Source: Acholoe squamosa
Lineage: Eukaryota; Annelida; Polychaeta; Phyllodocida; Polynoidae
Direction: 5' to 3'
NCBI GenBank assembly: GCA_949317995.1
Contig: OX439048.1
Location: 24,371,495 to 24,435,494, forward strand
DNA length: 64,000 bases
In this document: in pieces, positions 49,099 to 59,447 of the stretch
How the letters are laid out: each line of letters starts with the position of its first letter
Position numbering within the stretch: the stretch's first letter is position 1
Made by a program: the position numbers and the translations under genes
Notes under the pieces: model-generated
Seen by the model: the letters and a program-made list of their open reading frames with translations, nothing else
Told to the model about the DNA's origin: nothing
Database searches by the model: none

Positions 49099-52000
49099 TA
49101 TCTGTTGTTATTGCTGCAAATGTATTGTATCTGCTGTGTGTGTGCTGTATCTGCTGTACCTGTGCTGTTACTGCTGCACATGTGCTGTATTTGCCATACA
49201 TGTAGTATATCTGCTGTACATGTGCTGTTACTGCTGTACATGAGTTGTTACTGCTATATCTGCTGTACCTGTGCTGTTACTGCTGTATATATGCTGTTAC
49301 TTCTGTGGATATGCTGTGTCTGCTGTACATGTGCTGTTACTGCTGTATGTGTGCTTTTTCTGCTGTATATGTGCTGTTACTGCTGTACATGTGCTGTAAC
49401 TGCTGTATCTGCTGTACCTGTGCTGTTACTGCTGTACATGTGCTGTAACTGCTGTATCTGCAGTACCTGTGCTATTACTGCTGTGTATATGCTGTTACTT
49501 CTGTGGATATACTGTGTCTGCTGTACATGTGCTGTTACTGCTGTATGTGTGCTTTTTCTGCTGTATATGTGCTGTTACTGCTGTACATGTACTGTAACTG
49601 CTCTACATGTGCTGTTACTGCTGTATATATGTTGTTACTGCTGTACATATGCTGTTTCTGCTGTGTATCTGCTGTTACTGCTGTACATGAGTTGTTACTG
49701 CTGTATACATGCTGTATCTGCTGTACCTGTGCTGTTACTGCTGTATATATGCTCTTACTGCTGTGGATATGCTGTATCTGTTGTACATGTGCTGCTACTA
49801 CTGTGCATCTGCTGTAACTGCTGTATGTGTGCTGTTACTGCTGTATGTGTGCTGTATCTGCTGTATATGTACTGTAACTGCTCTACATGTGCTGTTACTG
49901 CTGTATATATGTTGTTACTGCTGTACATATGCTGTTTCTGCTGTACATGTGTTGTTACTGCTGTACATCTGCTGTTTCTGCTGTACATGTGTTGTTACTG
50001 CTGTACATGTGCTGTTTCTGCTGTACATGTGTTGTTACTGCTGTGCATCTGCTGTAACTGCTGTACATGTGCTGCTACTGCTGTATGTGTGCTGTATCTG
50101 CTGTATATGTGCTGTTACCGCTGTACATGTACTGTTTCTGCTCTACATGTGCTGTTACTGCTGTATATATGTTGTTACTGCTGTACATATGCTGTTTCTG
50201 CTGTACATGTGTTGTTACTGCTGTACTTGTGCTGTTTCTGCTTTGTATCTGCTGTTACTGCTGTACATGAGTTGTTACTGCTGAATACATGCATTATCTG
50301 CTGTACATGTGCTGTTACTGCTGTGCATCTGCTGTAACTGCTGTACATGTGTTGTTACTGCTGTGCATCTGCTGTATCTGCTTTACATGTGCTGTTACTG
50401 CTGTGCAACTGCTGTACATGTGCTGTGTGTGCTGTATTTGCCTTACATGTAGTGTATCTGCTGTACATGTGCTGTTACTACTGTGTATCTGCTGTTACTG
50501 CTGTACATGAGTTGTTACTGCTGTAAACATGCTGTACCTGTGCTGTTACTGCTGTATATATGCTCTTTCTGCTGTACATGTACTGTAACTCCTCTACCTG
50601 TGCTATTACTGCTGTATATATGCTGTTACTGCTGTACATGTGCTTTTTCTGCTGTGCATCTGCTGTTACTGCTGTACATGTGTTGTTTCTGCTGTACATG
50701 TGTTGTTACTACTGTACATGTGTTGTTACTGCTTTACATATGTTGTTACTGCTGTATATGTGCTGTATTTGCAGTACATGAGCTGTATCTGCTGTACAGG
50801 TCCTGTAACTGCTGTACATGTGCTGTTACTGCTGTACATGTGTTGTTACTGCTGTACATGTGTTGTTACTGCTGTTCATGTGTTGTTACTGCTGTACATG
50901 TGCTGTTACTGCTGTATATGTGTTGTTACTGCTGTATATGTGCTGTATTTGCAGTACATGAGCTGTATCTGCTGTACATGTGCTGTAACTGCTGTATATA
51001 TTCTGTAACTGTTATGTATCAGTTATTATTGCTGCAAACGTATTGTACCTGCTGTATATGTGCTGTTACTACTGTACATGTGCTGTTACTGCTGTACATG
51101 TGCTGTTACTGCTGTATATTTGCTGCAACTGGTGTGCATGTGTTGTTACTGCTGCAGATGTGCTGTATTTGCCATACATGTAGTGTATCTGCTGTACATG
51201 TGCTGTTACTACTGTACATGTGCTGTAACTGCTGTATCTGCTGTACCTGTGCTGTTACTGCTGTAGATGTGCTGTATTTGCCATACATGTAGTATGTCTG
51301 CTGTACATGTGCTGTTACTACTGTACATGTGCTCTAACTGCTGTATCTGCTGTACCTGTGCTGTTACTGCTGTGTATATGCTGTTACTTCTGTGGATATA
51401 CTGTGTCTGCTGTACATGTGCTGTTACTGCTGTATGTGTGCTTTTTCTGCTGTATATGTGCTGTTACTGCTGTACATGTACTGTAACTGCTCTACATGTG
51501 CTGTTACTGCTGTATATATGTTGTTACTGCTGTACATGTGCTGTTACTGCTGTACATGAGTTGTTACTGCTGTATACATGCTGTACCTGTGCTGTTACTG
51601 CTGTATATATGCTCTTACTGCTGTGGATATGCTGTATCAGCTGTACATGTGCTGTTACTGCTGTGCATCTGCTGTAACTGCTGTACATGTGCTGTATCAG
51701 CTGTACATGTGCTGTGTCAGCTGTACATGTGCTGTTACTGCTGTACATGTGCTGTTACTGCTGTATATGTGTTGTTACTGCTGTATATGTGTTGTTACTG
51801 CTGTACATGTGCTGTTACTACTGTACATGTGCTGTTACTGCTGTGCATCTGCTGTTACTGCTGTACATGTGCTGTTACTGCTGTGCATCTGCTGTAACTG
51901 CTGTACATGTGCTGTTACTGCTGTACATGTGCTGTATCAGCTGTACATGTGCTGTATCAGCTGTACATGTGCTGTTACTGCTGTACATGTGTTGTATCAG

Positions 52001-54440
52001 CTGTACATGTGCTGTTACTGCTGTACATGTGCTGTTACTGCTGTACATGTGCTGTATCAGCTGTACATGTGCTGTATCAGCTGTACATGTGCTGTTACTG
52101 CTGTACATGTGCTGTTACTGCTGTACATGTGCTGTATCAGCTGTACATGTGCTGTATCAGCTGTACATGTGCTGTTACTGCTGTACATGTGCTGTTACTG
52201 CTGTACATGTGCTGTATCAGCTGTACATGTGCTGTATCAGCTGTACATGTGCTGTATCAGCTGTACATGTGCTGTATCAGCTGTACATGTGCTGTATCAG
52301 CTGTACATGTGCTTTTACTGCTGTACATGTGCTGTTACTGCTGTACATGTGCTGTATCAGCTGTACATGTGCTGTATCAGCTGTACATGTGCTGTATCAG
52401 CTGTACATGTGCTGTATCAGCTGTACATGTGCTGTATCTGCTGTACATGTGCTGTATCAGCTGTACATGTGCTGTTACTGCTGTACATGTGCTGTTACTG
52501 CTGTACATGTGCTGTATCAGCTGTACATGTGCTGTATCAGCTGTACATGTGCTGTTACTGCTGTACATGTGCTGTTACTGCTGTATATGTGCTGTATCTG
52601 CTGTACATGTGCTGTTACTGCTGTATATGTGTTGTTACTGCTGTATATGTGTTGTTACTGCTGTACATGTGCTGTTACTACTGTACATGTGCTGTTACTG
52701 CTGTGCATCTGCTGTTACTGCTGTACATGTGCTGTTACTGCTGTGCATCTGCTGTAACTGCTGTACATGTGCTGTTACTGCTGTACATGTGCTGTATCAG
52801 CTGTACATGTGCTGTATCAGCTGTACATGTGCTGTATCAGCTGTACATGTGCTGTTACTGCTGTACATGTGTTGTATCAGCTGTACATGTGCTGTTACTG
52901 CTGTACATGTGCTGTTACTGCTGTACATGTGCTATATCAGCTGTACATGTGCTGTATCAGCTGTACATGTGCTGTTACTGCTGTACATGTACTGTTACTG
53001 CTGTACATGTGCTGTATCAGCTGTACATGTGCTGTATCAGCTGTACATGTGCTGTATCAGCTGTACATGTGCTGTATCAGCTGTACATGTGCTGTTACTG
53101 CTGTACATGTGCTGTATCAGCTGTACATGTGCTGTATCAGCTGTACATGTGCTGTTACTGCTGTACATGTGCTGTATCAGCTGTACATGTGCTGTATCAG
53201 CTGTACATGTGCTGTATCAGCTGTACATGTGCTGTATCTGCTGTACATGTGCTGTATCAGCTGTACATGTGCTGTTACTGCTGTACATGTGCTGTTACTG
53301 CTGTACATGTGCTGTATCAGCTGTACATGTGCTGTATCAGCTGTACATGTGCTGTTACTGCTGTACATGTGCTGTTACTGCTGTATATGTGCTGTATCTG
53401 CTGTACATGTGCTGTTACTGCTGTACATGTGCTGTATCAGCTGTACATGTGCTGTATCAGCTGTACATGTGCTGTTACTGCTGTACATGTGCTGTTACTG
53501 CTGTATATGTGTTGTTACTGCTGTACATGTGCTGTTACTGCTGTACATGGGCTGTATCAGCTGTACATGTGTTGTTTCTGCTGTACATGTGCTGTTACTG
53601 CTGTACATGTGCTGTTACTGCTGTGCATCTGCTGTTACTGCTGTACATGTGCTGTTACTGCTCTACATGGGCTGTATCATCTGTACATGGTCCGTATCAG
53701 CTGTACATGTGTTGTTTCTGCTGTACATGTGCTGTTACTGCTGTGCATCTGCTGTTACTGCTGTACATGTGCTGTTACTGCTGTACATGGGCTGTATCAG
53801 CTGTACATGTGTTCTTTCTGCTGTACATGTGCTGTTACTGCTGTGCATCTGCTGTTACTGCTGTACATGTGCTGTTACTGCTGTACATGTGCTGTATCTG
53901 CTGTACATGTGTTGTTACTGCTGTACATTTGCTGTTACTGCTGTACATGGCCTGTATCCGCTGTACATGTGCTGTTACTGCTGCACATGTGCTGTATCTG
54001 CTGTACATGTGCTGTTACTGCTGTACATGTGTTGTATCAGCTGTACATGTGCTGTTACTGCTCTACATGGGCTGTATCAGCTGTACATGTGTTCTTTCTG
54101 CTGTACATGTGCTGTTACTGCTGTACATGGCCTGTATCTGCTGTACATGTACTGTATCAGCTATACATGTGTTGTTACTGCTGTACATGTGTTGTATCAG
54201 CTGTACATGTGCTGTATCAGCTGTACATCTGCTGTTACTGCTGTACATGTGTTGTATCAGCTGTACATGTGCTGTATCAGCTATACATGTGTTGTTACTG
54301 CTGTACATGTGCTGTATCAGCTGTACATGTGCTGTATCAGCTGTACATATGCTGTTACTGCTGTACATATGCTGTATCTGCATATCTGTAATGATGTAGG
54401 TGTGGTAACTGCTGTATATGGGCTGTTACTGCTGTACATG
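49099..54440. repeat. 20-bp minisatellite, right block
   Basis: There are more than 260 copies of the 20-bp unit. Two main variants, one ending GTTACTG and one ending GTATCAG, alternate in blocks. From about 51900 to 53500 larger segments of several hundred bases are themselves repeated almost unchanged (for example around 52180-52600 and 52970-53400), showing recent segmental expansion. Confidence 0.95.
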
Positions 54441-54491
54441 TTCAATGTACATGTATGTTTTATCCTACCCCTATCTTTACTCCCATGACAG

Positions 54492-54955
54492 GCTTACCCT
54501 GCACCAAAGCGCTTAAGACTGGATGTGACATCAACCTCCAATGTTGCACCTGCTGTAGCTCAAGAAGATCAGACTCCTCAGTCTACATCCTTGAGTACTT
54601 TGAAGCATAACATTGATGTATGTGCTCGCTTCGTAGGCCTTGAGCATAACCTGATCAAAGCTCTGTGTTCAGGAGAAATACACTTCAAGTCTATTGTAGC
54701 TCTAGAAGAAGCTGTTCTTGAAATGGCATCCTACCCAAAATGCTGTGATGGTACATTTTACCTCTCAGCATTCCAAGTAGAAGGTCAAGTGTACCTCCGC
54801 TACATTGAGTCAGGTAGCTATAGTGGAGCATTTGCTGCAGTGCATACTTTAATATCAAACAAACTTCCAAGTTCAGCTGAAGAGGCAGTGTGGTCAAAGG
54901 TGTATAATGAGGAAGATATACACAACCAGCTGCAACAGAAACAGAAACACAACCA
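54492..54955 (+). CDS. KDZ transposase gene, second coding exon
   Basis: It is preceded by CCCATGACAG and ends at a GTATGA donor, leaving a split codon (phase 2). It encodes about 155 residues. The first 30 are low-complexity with a basic KRLRL patch. The rest is ordered, with conserved-looking hydrophobic and Cys residues (VCARFVGLEHN, ASYPKCCDGTFYLS). It is probably an N-terminal DNA- or protein-binding part of the transposase. The frame joins correctly to the exons on both sides. Confidence 0.65.
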
Positions 54956-55490
54956 GTATGATTGAATTATCATCAGCTGTTACACAGTGTTTTCAACTTT
55001 TGTTGAGTTACTGCTTTCAATTTCTAAATTCTCTTTCCAGTTTTTGTTATTGCCTGGTGAATACACCTTATATGTCTCAGAAGCCATATGGCAAATACTC
55101 ATCAAGTTTAATACAATATTAATTACAAGCTAATAACACTCATCTCTGTGATCACTGTTCTTTTGTTGATGTTCAAATCTTGTCAGATAAGCAGAAACTG
55201 TTGGTGTATCAACTGTTGTTTATGCCACACATGTCACATGATTAGAAGCAAGATGCCGATTGGTCAATAGAGAAAAGGGGGTTTCCTACTTAGAAACTGG
55301 CTAAACTCTGATTGGTGGCTTACACTCCCCTATGATATTTGTTTTGTATTACTTACTACATTGCCATAAATGATATGTTCAAGTGTATAAGGATTTATGT
55401 GCATGTTGTAAGTAAAATGATCCCCTTTTTTTGTGCAAATTTCTACATCCACCACAATCAATAATAGTTTTTTCTTATTGCATTGCATAG
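54956..55490 (+). other. Intron of the KDZ gene
   Basis: It has a GTATGA donor and a TTGCATAG acceptor. It is AT-rich and no other feature was seen. Confidence 0.55.
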
Positions 55491-55695
55491 GGGAAAAGGA
55501 CAGAAATTTCGTCCTGATATGGCCTACAAACGCCAACTATCAACCAGGCAAGGTTGTATTAAGAACCGCATCACTGAACTGGTAAATGTCATGACCTGTG
55601 CAGAAGAGGAATGTCAGCTACTAGGGATGATTGTCCACACAAAGTATTCAGGCCACCAACAGATTGGAGACAACAATGTCAATGACAGATGGTGG
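55491..55695 (+). CDS. KDZ transposase gene, third coding exon
   Basis: It starts after CATTGCATAG, completes the split codon of the previous exon, and ends at a TGG/GTAAAT donor in phase 0. It encodes about 68 residues including MAYKRQLSTRQGCIKN and a Cys pair. Sequence of this sort precedes the KDZ core in HMGXB3-like invertebrate proteins. Confidence 0.6.
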
Positions 55696-56312
55696 GTAAA
55701 TTCTTTCATGAGTTTAGTCGCTATAAGAACTTGATAAGCCTCCTACATCACCTTTGTAGTATGTTGAATCAAATCTATTTTCCTTTACATTTTAACATTT
55801 TCATCAATAATATTTGATGACTACATCATGAGGTTTGTCAATACAATTCCAATGAAGTTATTAGACAATATGACCAATGTTGAAACATATACAGACATTT
55901 CTGGTTCTTCATGCTGTGAATTATTAGGTAATGCCTGGTGGAAGTGACAGGAAGTATCACATTTATTTTGTAATGCTGCCTGCTATGTCATTCAGATAAT
56001 TTGAATTTCCCCAGTTAGGGGTGTGATAGTGGCATCTTGTGTGTAAAAGCTGCACTGATCCTTTTCATGCCAGAATGTGCATTTTATTGAAAATATACAC
56101 CTCCACTTAGCAATCTAGACCACTGATATCACGTTTTACAGTAAGTAATCATAAAATAGAAACAATTCAGCCTTGATTCCATTAAACTTCAAACCAAGTC
56201 ATGGCAGTGCACGCTGCAACTTTGAATACCAGCAATCATCTTTGAAACAAAACGTATCGTTTATCTCTTCTCAAGGTATATCCATTCTTCTGGATCACTG
56301 CATCCCTGCAAG
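55696..56312 (+). other. Intron of the KDZ gene, 3' border uncertain
   Basis: The most consistent acceptor is CCCTGCAAG at 56304-56312, which keeps phase 0. Another AG at about 56276 would need a different phase. An open segment at 56173-56490 in another frame is probably chance. Confidence 0.4.
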
Positions 56313-59300
56313 GCACGTCTGGAGGACCTGTTCAAGAATTATCCTGCACATAGTGCACCATGTGAGAAGAAGAACGTATCTTATCTCCTGCAACATCGTC
56401 TTCCTGGGTATGCATCTCTACAGGAACAGTGTGAAGCAGTATCCCTCATCCCAAACTATCCAAAGTCAAAGCCCAAGTCATTTGATTTAGAGCGAAAATT
56501 GCCAGTATCAAACAGGTGCCCATGGTCTATCAGGGGTACAATAATATGGGCAAAGTGTGATCCTAAGCGCCTCTCACATCTCAGAGCTACGTGCGATGAG
56601 CTGTGCAACCCAGTTCAACTGACGAATGTTAATCTCGGACAGCCTCCTGACGATGGGAATGCAGATGAGGCACATCATCCACTCAATGTAGATGAAAGGC
56701 CAGCACCACTCCAGAAAACTAGAAAGCTGACCCCTGATGTAGTCCGTAAAGCATTAGCAGATCAACGTCCAGCTGCAAATATGAGTTCAGGCAACGCATC
56801 TTTGTATGACAACTATTGTGCCCAACTCGTCCAGAATGGAAAACTGTGTTGGCGTTATTCTACTGTGACACAAGATATTTTCTTGATGAATGACATCGAT
56901 GACACCACTGGTCTCTTCAAACCAACAGATTACATCCACTGTCAGAGGATTGCAGTAGAAACGGGTCACCACTATATATGTGAGTGTTCTATCTACAGAG
57001 AGCTTGTGACACAGTCTGAAATTACAGGATTTAGCATAGAAGATGCTGAGATAAGTTGCATTCATTGCCGGCTTCTTAAACAGGAGCTCAACAATGCAGA
57101 TGATCCTGTAACACAGCTTCAGCAGCTATTCTCTTTGGGAAAGGACTACATTGGCAAACCTTGTGTACAGTGCCCATCCAACAAAACCACAAAATTTAGT
57201 GTTCTTGTCAATGACATGTGTGCCTTTGTACACCTTACACACATGGAGCGGACAAAGAAGAATATCATTTCATGTCAACTGAAGAGGTGCGTAATCGGGA
57301 AAGGGTCCAAGAGGAGGGTTACTGCACTCCATGAAGGCGGAGACTCGTGTCCGCACTTAATAACAATGAATGAACATTATGATGAGTGGAAAGAGTTACT
57401 GATCCCGGAGGACCCAGCAAACAATGGCCCAAATTATGATGATGAAGAAAATGAAGACAACAACAATCCAGATGAACCACAAGCTGAAGTAATTCCTGGA
57501 GCACAGGTAATTGATGCCGACATGTCTTTCGATGTGCAAAGTGGTCTTTACACCTACAAGTGTCGCAGCACACATTCTGCAGTTCCACATGGCTCCTCAA
57601 AATTGAGATCAGCCGTTGCAGACCGAATAATGATGAATGATAAAAATGAGAAATGTGTTCCCCGAGTGAATGGTTGTTTACAAGGACCAAAGAAGATTCC
57701 CCCAATACCAGAAGGCACATGTCAGTGCGGGGCTGGCTGGTCAGAGCCAAACTCACCAGATGGAGTAGTTGAATTCATGCGTACTATGAAGCTGTACACT
57801 CTGCATGCACCTGTAGAGATTTATGTGTACAGGCGGTGGTGTTTGTCTCGAAGGTGTGAGGAACTTTGGGATGAAGGTGAGAGTGAGTGCATCCATGTTT
57901 CAACAACCGAAACTTGTGCTGGTGATGAGATAGGCTGGTATTTCATCCAGACAGTGACAAATGGCCGCCAATCCTTCACAGGATTCTGCTCAACAATGAC
58001 TATGTTATACACAACACTGGCAGAGAGCAGGGGATTTATGTCACCCAGCGTATTCATCAATTGGTGGTTCAGTTGGGCCGCAAACCAAAAACTGGATTTC
58101 CGAAAGCCATGCAGTGTCTGTCAGACCCAACCTAAAGTTCTTGCTTGTGATGGTACAAAAATTGGCATCGCATTCCGACACCAGCAAGTTATACCCATAG
58201 AAAATTCAGACAACACTAACGCTCTACACACTCCGCATCGTAGATATGATCGTTGCTTCATGTTCTACCGCGATGACATTAGTGACACTGACGTTCGTGA
58301 AGCAAGAGTTGCAGTATGTAGGATTGCAGATTACTACATCCATGGAAGTGAGCGTTTAAGTGAGCAAGCCATTCAGGACATGACTAGGGACGCTGAGAAG
58401 GGATTACCAGCAATCGCCCATCCTGCTCTCCAGAGGATCAACAGCAATGATGTATCAGCAAATGAAAGGATTGCACTCTGTAATTTTTTCAAGATGCTAG
58501 CTTCTGATGCCCCGGTCTCAGCCATCTTGCCTTATAAGTACACACAAGAGTTGAGGACACTGATACAGCATGTTACTCAAGTCAACATAGTAGAGAATGG
58601 TGATCACCTCTTCAACTCTGTACTTCATAAGATGAGGCAGTACTCACCAGAAATGAGAGAGTTATTTGCAGCTTCAGCATATGCTGCTGATAATGGAGTC
58701 GGAGCTCCACACTCAGATGTAAGTAAGCTACTGCTGTTCCTCATTCAACGCGTAGTGCAACTTCATGGAACATCCATTGCCCCAGAACAGCCTCTACCTC
58801 AGCCGGGAACATATAATCCTCCAAAATATGGCAGGGCATATTACTTCTCTGCATCAGGAGAAAAACTTAGGTCAGTAAGAAAATTCTCTGTTGACAGTGA
58901 AAACCAGAAAAACCATGATGATCCACCCAGCAGCAACGAACATTGCAGCAAAGTCTATCCACAGGTTGGAAAGAAAGGTACGTCGTACCTATTCCTCTGG
59001 TTCTGCCCGTTGCATGGACATTGTTATGGGTTCCATATCATACCAGGATCGGAAGGCAGAAAGGATCCAGCTGTCTCCCTGTATACACATCTTCAAACCC
59101 CACCCGAGAAGATATGCTATGATTTCGCCTGTGGTCTACAAGAATACTGCTTGAACCGAGAATCTGGGTTCTACAAAGATGTCCAATTTTCTCATGACAT
59201 TTTTCATGGATATTCCCACAAGTGCAGCAAAGTATTTCAAGGCTCACGACTTCTTGGTTCTGAACAAATCAATTCAGAGATAGCAGAACAATTCAACAGT

Positions 59301-59447
59301 TTTATCCAATGCATCAAATACCCAGCACGACAGATGACACAGGACCACTTTGTATTCTTTGTACAGTATTTCATTAATATTTGGAACACCAGGAAAGAAG
59401 AAAAGCATAGGCAAAAGCTGAGAATTGCACTTTTATGTCATCAGTAA
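56313..59447 (+). CDS. KDZ (Kyakuja-Dileera-Zisupton) transposase core exon
   Basis: This large exon of about 1,044 codons ends in TAA at 59447. The N-terminal part contains LLQHRLPGY and LPVSNRCPW. Several Cys clusters follow (CECSIY, CIHC, CQCGAGW, CSVC), typical of the cysteine domains attached to KDZ transposases. The DDE-like core shows LACDGTKIG, CYDFACGLQEYC, FSHDIFHGYSHKCSKVF and INSEIAEQFNSF. The frame is open throughout, so the protein may be functional or domesticated. Similar multi-exon copies are abundant in some fish and marine invertebrates. The exon start is inferred from the phase of the exon before it. Confidence 0.85.
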   Translation, partial: ARLEDLFKNYPAHSAPCEKKNVSYLLQHRLPGYASLQEQCEAVSLIPNYPKSKPKSFDLERKLPVSNRCPWSIRGTIIWAKCDPKRLSHLRATCDELCNPVQLTNVNLGQPPDDGNADEAHHPLNVDERPAPLQKTRKLTPDVVRKALADQRPAANMSSGNASLYDNYCAQLVQNGKLCWRYSTVTQDIFLMNDIDDTTGLFKPTDYIHCQRIAVETGHHYICECSIYRELVTQSEITGFSIEDAEISCIHCRLLKQELNNADDPVTQLQQLFSLGKDYIGKPCVQCPSNKTTKFSVLVNDMCAFVHLTHMERTKKNIISCQLKRCVIGKGSKRRVTALHEGGDSCPHLITMNEHYDEWKELLIPEDPANNGPNYDDEENEDNNNPDEPQAEVIPGAQVIDADMSFDVQSGLYTYKCRSTHSAVPHGSSKLRSAVADRIMMNDKNEKCVPRVNGCLQGPKKIPPIPEGTCQCGAGWSEPNSPDGVVEFMRTMKLYTLHAPVEIYVYRRWCLSRRCEELWDEGESECIHVSTTETCAGDEIGWYFIQTVTNGRQSFTGFCSTMTMLYTTLAESRGFMSPSVFINWWFSWAANQKLDFRKPCSVCQTQPKVLACDGTKIGIAFRHQQVIPIENSDNTNALHTPHRRYDRCFMFYRDDISDTDVREARVAVCRIADYYIHGSERLSEQAIQDMTRDAEKGLPAIAHPALQRINSNDVSANERIALCNFFKMLASDAPVSAILPYKYTQELRTLIQHVTQVNIVENGDHLFNSVLHKMRQYSPEMRELFAASAYAADNGVGAPHSDVSKLLLFLIQRVVQLHGTSIAPEQPLPQPGTYNPPKYGRAYYFSASGEKLRSVRKFSVDSENQKNHDDPPSSNEHCSKVYPQVGKKGTSYLFLWFCPLHGHCYGFHIIPGSEGRKDPAVSLYTHLQTPPEKICYDFACGLQEYCLNRESGFYKDVQFSHDIFHGYSHKCSKVFQGSRLLGSEQINSEIAEQFNSFIQCIKYPARQMTQDHFVFFVQYFINIWNTRKEEKHRQKLRIALLCHQ

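Larger units (their letters stand above)
46044..54491 (+). other. 8.4-kb intron filled with minisatellite
   Basis: It is bounded by GTAATT at the left and CATGACAG at the right, with the same phase on both sides. Nearly all of it is the 20-bp minisatellite plus one DNA transposon. No stop codons occur in the repeat unit in the plus frames, so very long meaningless open frames run through it. Confidence 0.7.

Noticed and set aside
51578-54391. A 937-residue Cys/Val/Leu-rich open frame, with others of 830 and 573 residues in the remaining frames
   Set aside because: They are all readings of one 20-bp repeat without stop codons. Every plus frame is open to a similar degree, and exon borders on both sides show that this is an intron.
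46080-54400. Possible CRISPR-like array because of regular 20-bp periodicity
   Set aside because: There are no unique spacers. Units are contiguous variants of one sequence, and the genome is animal.
56173-56490. Separate 105-residue exon in another frame
   Set aside because: The frame used by the KDZ core extends upstream to about 56277 and contains the conserved-looking LLQHRLPGY segment, so the alternative frame is chance.
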